A DNA stretch of 64,000 nucleotides, from the NCBI GenBank assembly GCA_903828515.1, contig CAIKMD010000007.1:744001-808000 (forward strand). Direction: 5' to 3'. Shown one piece after another: positions 47,054-56,153 of the stretch. Under the pieces are notes generated by a model. That model worked only from the letters and a program-made list of their open reading frames with translations. It ran no database searches and was not told the origin of the DNA. Both the position numbers and the translations under genes were made by a program. Within the stretch, counting starts at the first letter, position 1; every line of letters starts with the position of its first letter. The stretch is from an uncultured Rhodospirillales bacterium. Lineage in GTDB: Bacteria; Pseudomonadota; Alphaproteobacteria; ATCC43930; CGMCC-115725.

Positions 47054-47752
47054 TTAGACCGAAGCGAAGTCGCAGAGAAGATCACGGACGTGAAGCCGGG
47101 GATGAACCGCCATGTTCCATCCGCAATCAGGAGCGACCACGGCGGCGTGGAAGTCGGGAGCCGGCTCGAACGAACGGATGCACCAGCCGTCGCATCCCTG
47201 GAGCAAGGCGGCCGGCTGGCGCGGGTCGACCGAGACATCGAAACTGTCGAGCGGCAACGAAAGACCAAGCCCGCGCGCTTTGATATAGGCTTCCTTGCGG
47301 GTCCAACAATCGAAGAACGCGCGTGCCTGAAGATCCTCGGGCAACCCGCGCAGGGCGGTGACTTCGCGCCCGGAGAAGAGCTGCTCCGCGATGGTTTCTT
47401 CGGCAAAACTCGCATCGCGCCATTCGATATCGCAGCCGACAGCATGGTCGGAGCCGATCGCGATCAGAGCATGCCCGTGCGAATGGGAGATATTGAATTC
47501 CGGGCCGCCGTCGAGCGACGGTTTGCCTTGGGCGTTGAAGGCGAACCGCAGCGCGGCGGGCGAGCTACCGCAAGGGGCGACCAGCAGCGTGCGCAGGACC
47601 GCGTGGCGGACGACGTAGCGGCGGCGGTCGCGGGCGAAACGAAACCGCGCCGCGCGGGCCCGCTCGTCCGGTTCCAGGATCGCTTCGATCCGCTCGGGAT
47701 CGAGGTCGGCCGCATCGAGGTCGATGCAATGGACATGAATGGTGGATGCCAT
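47054..47752 (-). CDS. Sfp-type 4'-phosphopantetheinyl transferase
   Basis: A 232-residue enzyme that transfers phosphopantetheine from CoA to carrier-protein Ser. The Mg-binding motif GCDIEW (106-111) and the WTRKEAYIK motif (150-158) are intact; the usual GVDIE appears with Cys in place of Val. The length is typical for Sfp/AcpT-like enzymes. The ATG lies four bases after the NRPS stop codon, so it is coupled to the NRPS and would activate its two carrier domains. Confidence 0.92.
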   Translation of the reverse strand: MASTIHVHCIDLDAADLDPERIEAILEPDERARAARFRFARDRRRYVVRHAVLRTLLVAPCGSSPAALRFAFNAQGKPSLDGGPEFNISHSHGHALIAIGSDHAVGCDIEWRDASFAEETIAEQLFSGREVTALRGLPEDLQARAFFDCWTRKEAYIKARGLGLSLPLDSFDVSVDPRQPAALLQGCDGWCIRSFEPAPDFHAAVVAPDCGWNMAVHPRLHVRDLLCDFASV

Positions 47753-47756
47753 GGCT

Positions 47757-50700
47757 TCAGCCCGCGGCGCGGCGCGGCGCCTGGCCGCGATTTTGCATTT
47801 GCGCGCGGCGCAGGCAGGCGCTCATGCGGGCGGCGAGTTCGCCGACATAGGGCTCTTCCAGCATCGTGCTGTGGGTGCCGTCGATCTCGAAGGAAGCGAA
47901 GGCGCCGCGCACCACTTCGCGCCAACCGGGACGATAGTCGAGCGCATCGGGACGGTCGGCGGGCTGGAACAAGGCGACGTCGCCGCCATAAGGTTTCGGC
48001 TGATAGCGGATGCCGGCGTGGTCGAGAATCTTGTTGAGCGCGATGGCCTCGCCGGTCGTCGGCGGCACGCGGAAGAATTCGGCGACGCGGTCGCCGACGG
48101 TCGCGAATTTGTCGGCGATGAAGCGCCACCGTGCGCGACCTTTAAGGCGCAGCAGGGTCTTGCCGTGATGTTTCAGCTTGCTCCACCGCCGCCGGCGATC
48201 GCCCATGCGGACGTAATGCACCGGGTTGGTGGCGTGAACGAGCGCGAGCAAACCAACCTCTTCGCCTTCTCGCGTCAGTTGCTGAGCGACCTCATAGCCA
48301 AGGATGCCCGCCGTGCACCAGCCGCCGAGATAATAGGGACCGCGCGGCTGGGCCTCGCGGATCGCGCGCACGAAATAGGCGGCGATATCGGCGAAGGTGG
48401 AATCAAGGGAGAGTTCGCGCTGCTCGTCGAGATCGAGCGCGATGCCGAAGAACGGCTGGTCCTGGCCCATCGCTTCGGCGAGCGGCCTGACGGTCGGCCC
48501 GCCGAAGAGCCAGTAGATCGGCGGACGATTGCCGTTCGGCTGGATATTGATGAGGCGCGGGGGGCGCGTCGCGGCGGGTTCGCCCAAGAGGGCTGCCATC
48601 CGCATCAGCGTCGGGGCATTGAACACGGCGGCCATCGGAAGCCGGTGGCTGAACTCGGCTTCGATCCGGGCCAGAAGCTTCGTGATCAGCAGCGAGTGCC
48701 CGCCGAGATCGTGGAAATTGTCGTGCTGGCCGACCGAGGCGACGCCGAGCACGTCCTTCCAGATTTTGGCGAGCCTGATTTCGTGCTCGCTTTCGGGTGT
48801 CGCACCGATGCTGGGCTCGATCTGTACTTCCGCGTGGGGCAACGCGTTGCGATCCACCTTGCGGTTGGGGGTCATCGGCAACGCATCGAGCCGGACATAG
48901 CGCGACGGAATCATGTAATCGGGAAGCGTTTGGCGCAGGAAGCGGCGAAGCTCGGCCGCGCCGGGCGGTGGGCTTTCGCGCGCGACGATATAGGCGGCAA
49001 GACTGAATTCGCCCGAAGCGTCGGGGCGCGCCTTGATCGCGGCGGCCGCGATCTTCGGATGGAGCGCGAGGGCAGCCTCGATCTCTTCGGTCGCGACGCG
49101 AAACCCGCGGATTTTGACCTGGTTGTCATTGCGCCCCAGGCATTCGATCGCGCCGTCGGCGCGATACCGCGCGAGATCGCCGGTGCGATAGAGAAGTTGA
49201 CCGGGGGCCACGTCGCATTCGATGAAACGCTCGGCGGTCAGATCCGGCCGGTTGCGATACCCGCGCGCGAGTCCGCTGCCGCCGATGAAGAGTTCGCCGG
49301 GCACGCCGGGCGGCACCGGATTGCCGTTGCCGTCGAGAATGAAAATCGTGGTATTGGCGATCGGCTGTCCGATCGGCACCGGCGTGGTGCCGGCTTCAAC
49401 CTTCGCTGCCGTCGACCAGATCGTCGTCTCGGTCGGACCATAGACATTCCACAGTGCCGCGCAGCGCGAGAGCAACCGATCGGCCAACTCGCGCGGCAAT
49501 GCTTCGCCGCCGCAGAGGATGGTCATGCCGGCGCTATCGGTCCAACCGGCATCGAGCAAGCCGCGCCAGGTGGCGGGGGTTGCCTGCATCATCGTCGGAT
49601 GCGCGGCATTCATCTGCGCCAGCAGCCGAACGGGATCGCCGGCGGTTTCGCTGGTGGCGAGAATGACGCGACCACCGCTGACCAGCGGCAGGAAAAGCTC
49701 GAGACCCGCGATATCGAAAGAGAGCGTGGTGACGGCGAGCAGGGAATCGCTCGCGCCAAAGCCCGGACGCTCGCGCATCGCGGCCAGGAGATTGACCAGC
49801 GCGCGATGGGTGATTTCGACGCCCTTGGGCTTGCCCGTCGAACCCGAGGTGTACAGCACATAGGCCAGATTGTCGGGTCCGGCGTTGGATTGAAAGGCAA
49901 CCGCATCGATGTCGGTGACATCGTCGCAGAAGATCAGTCGCGCTGAATTCTTCGGCAGCATGGCGGCGATCGATTGCCGCGTCAGCAGGATCGCCGGTTT
50001 GGCGTCGTCGAGGATGAGCGCCAAGCGATGGGGTGGCAGAGCCGGATCAAGAGGGAGATAGGCACCGCCGGCCTTGAAGATGGCGAGAAGGCTCGACACC
50101 ATCGCAAGCGAACGATCGACGGCGATCGCGACGAGCGTCTCGGGACCGACGCCCTCGAACCGCAACCGCGCGGCCAGCTTCGAGGCGTGCTCATCGAGCT
50201 CGCGATAGGTCCAGGCATCGCCGCCGCATTCGATCGCGACGTCGTCCGGCGTCTCGCGTGCTTGCGCCTCGAACCATTCGTGGAGTGTGGTCGCGGGCAC
50301 GTCGCGTTGCGTCGCGTTCCAATCGACGAGCAACGTCTGACGCTCGGCATCGGTCAGCAATGTCAGTTGCGCGAGCGTGGTGTCGGGATGGGACGCGGCG
50401 TCGTCGAGCAGCGTGCGCCAATGGCCGATCATCGCGCGGATAGTGCCGACGTCGAAAAGATCGGTGTTGTAAAGGAAGCGGCCGATCATGCCGTCGGGCC
50501 GGTCTTCGAGTTCGAGATAGAGATCGAATTTCGAACCGCCGGCGGTCACGTCCATTTGCGTCAGATCCCAGCCGCCGCCGAATTGCGGTGCCGGAGGCTG
50601 GATCGAAAACAGGACCTGGAACAGCGGGTGCCGGCTCGGATCGCCTTTGACATTTGCCTCGCGCACGATGCGGTCGAACGGCACTTCGCTCGCGCCCAAA

Positions 50701-51776
50701 GCGCCCAATACTGTTTCGCGGGTCTGATGGAGGAAATCGCGAAACCGCGTTGTGCCTTGCGGCTTCGTGCGCAGCGGCATCGAAGTGAGGAAATAGCCGG
50801 GCATGTTCTTGAGTTCGGGCCGCCGCCGCGTATCCGTGACGCCACCGACGATGATGTCGTCCTGGCCGCTATAGCGATGGAGCAGCACGTTGAAGCCGGC
50901 GAGCAGCGTCATATAGGGCGTGACGCCCTCGCTGCGGCTCAGTGACTTGATCTTGGCGTCGAGTTCGGGCCCCAGCGCGAACAGTTCCATCGCGCCGCGA
51001 TAGCTGATCTCGGCCGGCCGCGGCCGATCGGTGGGAAGCTGCAGCGCGGGCAGATCGCCCGCGAGAGTCTTGCGCCAGTAATCGGCTTGGGAATCGAGAG
51101 CACCGCTGTCGATCCGCCGCCGGCGCCAGATCGCATAATCGCCGTATTGCAGGGCGGGAACCGGAAGGCGCGGCTGCGTGCCGGCTTCGAAGGCGGCATA
51201 GATCGCCGCGAGTTCCGGCACCAGCACGTCGTAGAGCGATACGCCGTCGAAGATGGCGTGATGAAGCGTCAAAAAGAGGCGGTGGTCATCCTCGGCGAGC
51301 TTCACCGTCAGAATGCGGAACAGCGGCGCCTTGGCGAGGTCGAGCGGCAGACGCGCATCCGCCGCCGCCAGTCGCAAGGCCTCCTGCTCGCGCTGCTCGA
51401 CGGGCAGATCGGTCAAATCGGTCACCGGCAGGGCGACATGGAGGTCGTCGCGAACCACCTGCACGACCTCGCCGCCGATCTCGGCGAATTCGCTGCGCCA
51501 GACTTCGTGCCGGGCAAGGAACGTGTTGAAGCTGCGCTCCATCAGTTCCCGGTCGAAACGGCCTTTGCGATGGATCGTGACGGGTTCGTTATAGATCGGC
51601 TGGGCGGGCGACATCGCCGCGTGAATGCGAACGTTGGTCTGTTCGGGCGACATCGGCGCGGCTGTGCCTTGCGGCCGGGGTACGACACGATCGGTGTCCG
51701 GGCTTGCCTGTCGGCCCGCGAGTTTCTTCTGCAGCAGGGCACGCTTGGCGTCCGATAGCTCCACCTTGGTGCTCAT
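47757..51776 (-). CDS. NRPS module C-A-PCP-TE
   Basis: A 1,339-residue NRPS. A short N-terminal helix (SDAKRALLQKKL) could dock with the upstream protein. The condensation domain has an active HHAIFDG (172-178). The A domain carries YTSGSTGKPKG, NVYGPTETTIW, YRTGDLARY, IRGFRVATEEIEAAL and NRKVDRNAL. My reading of its specificity residues is D-I-L-Q-L-G-V-I-W-K, close to known glycine codes. The PCP Ser1028 is in DLGGHSLL. The thioesterase has a Cys nucleophile (GGWC, Cys1154) where Ser is usual, His at 1181 where the triad Asp is expected, and His1302 (DGTHSTML). It accepts an aminoacyl donor from the A-PCP protein encoded upstream, so it should make a dipeptide ending in Gly. Confidence 0.93.
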   Translation of the reverse strand: MSTKVELSDAKRALLQKKLAGRQASPDTDRVVPRPQGTAAPMSPEQTNVRIHAAMSPAQPIYNEPVTIHRKGRFDRELMERSFNTFLARHEVWRSEFAEIGGEVVQVVRDDLHVALPVTDLTDLPVEQREQEALRLAAADARLPLDLAKAPLFRILTVKLAEDDHRLFLTLHHAIFDGVSLYDVLVPELAAIYAAFEAGTQPRLPVPALQYGDYAIWRRRRIDSGALDSQADYWRKTLAGDLPALQLPTDRPRPAEISYRGAMELFALGPELDAKIKSLSRSEGVTPYMTLLAGFNVLLHRYSGQDDIIVGGVTDTRRRPELKNMPGYFLTSMPLRTKPQGTTRFRDFLHQTRETVLGALGASEVPFDRIVREANVKGDPSRHPLFQVLFSIQPPAPQFGGGWDLTQMDVTAGGSKFDLYLELEDRPDGMIGRFLYNTDLFDVGTIRAMIGHWRTLLDDAASHPDTTLAQLTLLTDAERQTLLVDWNATQRDVPATTLHEWFEAQARETPDDVAIECGGDAWTYRELDEHASKLAARLRFEGVGPETLVAIAVDRSLAMVSSLLAIFKAGGAYLPLDPALPPHRLALILDDAKPAILLTRQSIAAMLPKNSARLIFCDDVTDIDAVAFQSNAGPDNLAYVLYTSGSTGKPKGVEITHRALVNLLAAMRERPGFGASDSLLAVTTLSFDIAGLELFLPLVSGGRVILATSETAGDPVRLLAQMNAAHPTMMQATPATWRGLLDAGWTDSAGMTILCGGEALPRELADRLLSRCAALWNVYGPTETTIWSTAAKVEAGTTPVPIGQPIANTTIFILDGNGNPVPPGVPGELFIGGSGLARGYRNRPDLTAERFIECDVAPGQLLYRTGDLARYRADGAIECLGRNDNQVKIRGFRVATEEIEAALALHPKIAAAAIKARPDASGEFSLAAYIVARESPPPGAAELRRFLRQTLPDYMIPSRYVRLDALPMTPNRKVDRNALPHAEVQIEPSIGATPESEHEIRLAKIWKDVLGVASVGQHDNFHDLGGHSLLITKLLARIEAEFSHRLPMAAVFNAPTLMRMAALLGEPAATRPPRLINIQPNGNRPPIYWLFGGPTVRPLAEAMGQDQPFFGIALDLDEQRELSLDSTFADIAAYFVRAIREAQPRGPYYLGGWCTAGILGYEVAQQLTREGEEVGLLALVHATNPVHYVRMGDRRRRWSKLKHHGKTLLRLKGRARWRFIADKFATVGDRVAEFFRVPPTTGEAIALNKILDHAGIRYQPKPYGGDVALFQPADRPDALDYRPGWREVVRGAFASFEIDGTHSTMLEEPYVGELAARMSACLRRAQMQNRGQAPRRAAG

Positions 51777-51789
51777 CGCGGATCGCCGT

Positions 51790-53040
51790 TTACGCCGCGC
51801 GGAACGAAACGTGCAGCGCCTTCAAGCCGCGCAGTCCGAGGTTTTCGCGCCAGACCAGTTTCTGAGCGTCGAGCGACAAATCGGGCAACCGGCGCAGCAA
51901 GGTCGCGAAGGCGATCTGTCCTTCCATGCGGGCGAGCGGCGCGCCGAAGCAGAAATGCGCGGCCCAGCCGAAAGCGAGATGGCGGTTGTCCTTGCGTGTG
52001 AGGTCGAGCGTGTCGGGATCGGCAAAACGCGCCGGGTCGCGATTTCCCGCCGCCATCACCGCCATGACGGCGCTGCCCTTGCGGATCGCCTTGCCGCCGA
52101 GTTCGCCGTCTTCCGGCGCGATGCGCGCGGTGTGCTGGCTCGGGCTTTCGTAGCGCAGCAATTCTTCGACCGCCGGTTCGATGATCGAGGGATCGTCGCG
52201 AAGCTGGGCCAATGCCGCCGGATTGCGCAGCAGCGTCAGCAGGCCATTGCCGATCAGGTTGGTCGTGGTTTCCTGGCCGCCGACCATGGTGACGATGGTG
52301 TTGGCGATGATCTCTTCTTCGCTGAGGCGCTGGCCGTCGACTTCGGCGGTCATCAGCGATTGGATCAGGCCTTCGCGCGGCAGGCGTTCCTGTTCGCGGA
52401 TCGCGGCCTGGAAATAGGCCGTCATCTCTTCGACGCTTTGCAGAACGCGCGCGGCCCGATCCGGGTTATGCTGGAAATTGCCGAGCATTTCGGCGAAATC
52501 GGCGGACCAGGATTTGAGCATCTCGTGGTCTTCGGTCGGCACGCCGAGCATACCGGCGGTGACGATCGCGGGCAGCGGTGCCGCGAAATCAGCGATCATC
52601 TCCATCCGGCCGCTTTGCGCGACGCGGTCGAGCAGGCGTTCGGTGATGTCCTGGATATGCGCGCGCATGCCTTCGATGCGGCGCGGCGTGAACGCGGTGG
52701 AACAGAGTTTCCGGAGCCGCGTGTGGGCCGGCGCATCCATGAACAACATCTGCTTGGTCATGACCTGCGCGATCGGCGCGAGCGCGCCGATGCCGAGCGC
52801 CTGGATCTGCTCGGGTTTCGGCGTGCGGTCGGCAGAGAATTTATGCAGCACCGTGATGCAGTCGGCATAGCCGGTCACCACCCAGGCATGGAGGAACGGA
52901 TCCCAATGCACCGGATCGGTTTCGCGCAAGCTGCGGTAAAGCGGATAGGGGTCGGCCAGCACCGCCGGGTCCATGAGCCGATAGAGGCTCAGACGCGGAT
53001 CGGGCCGGGACGACGATGCGGACAATGTGTCGGGTGCCAC
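51790..53040 (-). CDS. Cytochrome P450
   Basis: A 416-residue bacterial P450. The heme Cys (about residue 364) is in FGWAAHFCFGAPLAR; the usual FGxGxHxCxG has Ala in place of the second Gly. The I-helix is MVGGQETTTN and the K-helix EELLRYESP. GTG 53040 is preceded by GGAG. It sits between the two NRPS genes, 13 bp upstream of the C-A-PCP-TE gene, so it probably oxidises an amino acid held on the A-PCP carrier or the peptide product. Electron-transfer partners are not adjacent. Confidence 0.92.
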   Translation of the reverse strand: MAPDTLSASSSRPDPRLSLYRLMDPAVLADPYPLYRSLRETDPVHWDPFLHAWVVTGYADCITVLHKFSADRTPKPEQIQALGIGALAPIAQVMTKQMLFMDAPAHTRLRKLCSTAFTPRRIEGMRAHIQDITERLLDRVAQSGRMEMIADFAAPLPAIVTAGMLGVPTEDHEMLKSWSADFAEMLGNFQHNPDRAARVLQSVEEMTAYFQAAIREQERLPREGLIQSLMTAEVDGQRLSEEEIIANTIVTMVGGQETTTNLIGNGLLTLLRNPAALAQLRDDPSIIEPAVEELLRYESPSQHTARIAPEDGELGGKAIRKGSAVMAVMAAGNRDPARFADPDTLDLTRKDNRHLAFGWAAHFCFGAPLARMEGQIAFATLLRRLPDLSLDAQKLVWRENLGLRGLKALHVSFRAA

Positions 53041-53059
53041 GACGGCTTCTCCGCGTGGG

Positions 53060-54928
53060 TTACTTGTCGAGCAGGTTTTGCGCTTCTTCGTCGCTCATCG
53101 CCGCGATCTCGGCGACGAGCAGGTCCTCGATGGTCGCGGCGAGGTTGGCGACCGTCTGGGCCTCGAAGAGGTGCCACAGCGTGAGTTCGACACCGAACGC
53201 CTCGCGGGCGCGGATCACGACTTGCGTGCCGAGCAGCGAATGACCGCCGACCAGGAAGAAATTGTCGTCGGCGCCGACCTGGGGCACGCCGAGAACCTCG
53301 GCGACGATCTGGACCAGCCGTTCCTCGGTCGATGTCGTCGGCGCGCGAAAATGTGCCTGATCGAGCGTGTTGGAACCCGTCGGTTCGGGTAGGGCGGCTT
53401 TATCGAGCTTGCCGTTGCTGTTGAGCGGCAGGGCATCGAGGCCGACGAAGGATGCCGGGATCATGTAATCGGGCAGGGTGGCGCCGAGGAAGTCGCGCAG
53501 TTCTTCCGATGTCGGCTTGAGGTCTTCCGCGGCGACGACATAGGCGACGAGTTGCTTGTCGCCGAACGGCGAGACGCGCGCGATCACCGCACAGGAGCCG
53601 ACGAGTTCGTGCTGATCCAGCGCCGCGGCGATGCCGTCGGGTTCGACGCGATAGCCGCGGATTTTTTCCTGGTTGTCGATGCGGCCGCGGAAGGCGATCT
53701 CGCCGCTCGGCAACAGGCAGCCGAGATCGCCGGTGCGATAGAGACGCGCGCCGGGCTCTTTGCTGAACGGGTCGGGGAGGAAGCGTTCGGCCGTCAGGTC
53801 GGGCCGGCCGCGATAGCCGAGACCGACGCTCGCGCCGCCGATATGAATTTCACCGGGCCAACCGGCGGCGACCGGCTTGCCGTGCTCGTCGAGCAGATGG
53901 ATTTGCGTGTTCGCGATCGGCTTGCCGATCGACGGCATCTCGCCGGGCTCGGCATGGGTCGGCACCGCGCCCGAAGTCGCGACCACGGTGCATTCGGTCG
54001 GGCCATAATTGTTGACGACGGCGAAGGGCAGGCCGGGCCGGGCGAAAGCGTGGAGCGTGTCGGCGCCGGTCAGCAGGTGGCGCAGGGCGGTATCCGCCGG
54101 CCATTGCATCGCGAGCATCGGTTCCGCCAACGCGGTCGGCAGGAAGGCCACCGTGATCTTCTGGGCGACCAGCCAGTCGCGCAATTGCCGGACCGAAGTT
54201 CGCACGAACTCCGGGGCGAGGGTCACACGCGCGCCGGCGGCCAGCGTTGGCCAGATTTCCCAGATCGAGGCATCGAAGCCCAGGCCTGCGAGATGGCTGG
54301 CGTTGTCGTCGGCGGTGACGGCAAAGGCGTCGTGATGCCAGGCGATCAGATTGATCAGGTTTCCGTGGCCGATCGCGACGCCCTTGGGTTCGCCGGTCGA
54401 GCCGGAGGTATAGATGACATAAGCCAAGTCGGTCGCGCTCGCGGGCACCATGGTCTCGCGTTCGCCGAACCGGCCGAAGGATTTCATGTCGGAATCGAGC
54501 GGCACGGCAATCCGGTCGGCGTTGGCGAGACGCTGAACGCTCTCGTTGGGGCCGACGACGACCGTGGCGCGCGCGTCGTCGAGCAACGCGCGCTGGCGCT
54601 CGATTGGCCAACTCGGATCGAGCGGCAGGAAAGCGCCGCCCGCGCGCCACACGGCAAGCGATGCGACGATGCGTTCGATCGAACGGTCGGCAGCGATGCC
54701 GACTACGACATCCTTATCGACGCCGACGGATTGCAGAAGTCCGGCAACCGCGTTGGCGCGCTCGTCCAGATCGGCATAGGTCAGCGACTGCGTGCCGGCT
54801 TGAATGGCGACGGCCGTCGGTGTCTGCCGGGCAAGTTGGTTGAGTCGCCACGCGATGCCGTGCTGGGCCTGCGTTCTGCTGGCTGGCGCACCGTCGGCGG
54901 CGTTCTCGGGTTTGTTCTGGTTCCACAT
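53060..54928 (-). CDS. NRPS initiation protein A-PCP
   Basis: A 622-residue A-PCP protein without a condensation domain, hence a likely starter module. The A domain has YTSGSTGEPKG, YGPTECT, YRTGDLGCL, IRGYRVEPDGIAAAL and SNGKLDKAAL. The PCP Ser564 is in FFLVGGHSLL. The pocket residues I read are D-A-W-A-L-G-N-V-V-K; Asp at the first position implies an alpha-amino acid, but I do not recognise a match. The C-terminal acidic helix (DEEAQNLLDK) could be a docking element for the downstream NRPS. It is the first gene of the minus-strand operon. Confidence 0.92.
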   Translation of the reverse strand: MWNQNKPENAADGAPASRTQAQHGIAWRLNQLARQTPTAVAIQAGTQSLTYADLDERANAVAGLLQSVGVDKDVVVGIAADRSIERIVASLAVWRAGGAFLPLDPSWPIERQRALLDDARATVVVGPNESVQRLANADRIAVPLDSDMKSFGRFGERETMVPASATDLAYVIYTSGSTGEPKGVAIGHGNLINLIAWHHDAFAVTADDNASHLAGLGFDASIWEIWPTLAAGARVTLAPEFVRTSVRQLRDWLVAQKITVAFLPTALAEPMLAMQWPADTALRHLLTGADTLHAFARPGLPFAVVNNYGPTECTVVATSGAVPTHAEPGEMPSIGKPIANTQIHLLDEHGKPVAAGWPGEIHIGGASVGLGYRGRPDLTAERFLPDPFSKEPGARLYRTGDLGCLLPSGEIAFRGRIDNQEKIRGYRVEPDGIAAALDQHELVGSCAVIARVSPFGDKQLVAYVVAAEDLKPTSEELRDFLGATLPDYMIPASFVGLDALPLNSNGKLDKAALPEPTGSNTLDQAHFRAPTTSTEERLVQIVAEVLGVPQVGADDNFFLVGGHSLLGTQVVIRAREAFGVELTLWHLFEAQTVANLAATIEDLLVAEIAAMSDEEAQNLLDK

Positions 54929-54957
54929 TGCTCGTCAAGGAAGCCAGAGACAGATTA

Positions 54958-55097
54958 GATTTCCGTTACCCCATGATATTTAATCGTAATCCCCGTTCTC
55001 CGCGCATCATGGCTAATTTTTCTTTAGATCGATCGCAAGTCGCGCATCTCCGCGCGCTTTTATCCTCAATTTCCGTTTACCCTAATTTCCGTTTACC
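54958..55097. promoter_or_regulatory. Divergent promoter region with repeated operator-like element
   Basis: AATTTCCGTTTACC occurs at 55068-55081 and 55084-55097 with a 16 bp period, and gatttccgttacc at 54958-54970 is a third imperfect copy. The 209 bp between the NRPS operon (minus) and the LLM operon (plus) is AT-richer than the genes around it and must drive both. The repeat could bind a regulator in tandem. No regulator gene is adjacent. Confidence 0.55.
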
Positions 55098-55137
55098 ATG
55101 AGTCGACGCGACGACGTCGCGATGTCGGGAGGAAAGC

Positions 55138-56145
55138 GTGGAGTTCGGGGTTTTCGACCATCTCGATCGCAACGGGTTGCCCTTGCGCGATTTCTACGAA
55201 CAGCGCCTGCAATTCGCCGAGGCCTACGACCGCGGTGGGTTTTATTGCTACCACATGGCCGAGCATCACTGCACGCCGCTGGGCGTGGCATCAGCCCCCA
55301 GCGTCTTCATGGCGGCGCTCGTCCAGCGGACCAAGCAGTTGCGTTTCGGGCCGCTGGTCTACACCCTCACGGTGCACCACCCGCTCAACCTGATCGAAGA
55401 AATCTGCATGCTCGATCAGATGAGCGGCGGGCGGTTCCAATTGGGGGTCGGGCGCGGCGTGTCACCGATCGAGACCGGCTATTTCGGTGTCGCCAACGAC
55501 ACCAAGGCGGCGCTCTACGACGAGACGCTGGCCGCGCTGCTCAAGGGCCTCGCCGGCAAGACGCTCGATTTCGAAGGAAAATTTTTCTCCTTCAAGAACG
55601 TTCCGATGGAACTGGAGCCGTTTCAGAAGCCCTACCCACCGTTGTGGTTCGGCATCACCACGCCGGACAGCGCCGAACGCTCGGGCGGCGCCGGCCATAA
55701 TTTCGTGACGCTGGGCGACACGGGCGAGGTCCGGGTTTTGACCGACCGCTATCGCACGGGCTGGGCCACGTCGGGCCGACCCGGACCGATGCCGAAAATG
55801 GGCATGGGGCGCTTCGTGATCGTCGCGGATACCGACGACGAGGCGTTGACCATCGCGCGCCGCACCTATCCGAAGTGGCATGCCAATTTCAATTACCTTT
55901 TCCGTCTGCATGGAAAGTCGCCGCTCTTCGGCGAGCGGCCGCCCGATTTCGACCAGACCCGCGACGGCGGTCGCGGCGTCGCGGGCTCGCCCGAGACGGT
56001 GGCGCGAACGCTCAAGGCGCAGATCGCGGATGCGGGCGTCAATTACTTCATCGGGCAATTCGCGTTCGGCGATCTCACCTCGCCGGAAGTGTTGCGCTCG
56101 ATCGATCTGTTCACACACCGGGTGATGCCGGCGCTTAGAGACTGA
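55138..56145 (+). CDS. LLM-class flavin-dependent monooxygenase
   Basis: A 335-residue luciferase-like protein starting at GTG 55138 (EFGVFDHLDRNGLPLRDFY) behind GGAGG. Conserved motifs are AEHHCTPLGVASAP, FGPLVYTLTVHHPLNLIEE and GRFQLGVGRGVSPIE. It is a clear paralogue of the LLM gene at 45965-47017. It is the first gene of a plus-strand operon with an amidohydrolase 8 bp downstream, so it belongs to the catabolic set, though its placement opposite the NRPS promoter is suggestive. Confidence 0.9.
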   Translation: MEFGVFDHLDRNGLPLRDFYEQRLQFAEAYDRGGFYCYHMAEHHCTPLGVASAPSVFMAALVQRTKQLRFGPLVYTLTVHHPLNLIEEICMLDQMSGGRFQLGVGRGVSPIETGYFGVANDTKAALYDETLAALLKGLAGKTLDFEGKFFSFKNVPMELEPFQKPYPPLWFGITTPDSAERSGGAGHNFVTLGDTGEVRVLTDRYRTGWATSGRPGPMPKMGMGRFVIVADTDDEALTIARRTYPKWHANFNYLFRLHGKSPLFGERPPDFDQTRDGGRGVAGSPETVARTLKAQIADAGVNYFIGQFAFGDLTSPEVLRSIDLFTHRVMPALRD

Positions 56146-56153
56146 AGGAACCC

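Noticed and set aside
47739-49946. A 735-residue plus-strand ORF opposite the NRPS
   Set aside because: It lies on the strand opposite the NRPS frame, whose A, PCP and TE motifs are unambiguous; the composition is that of a shadow frame.
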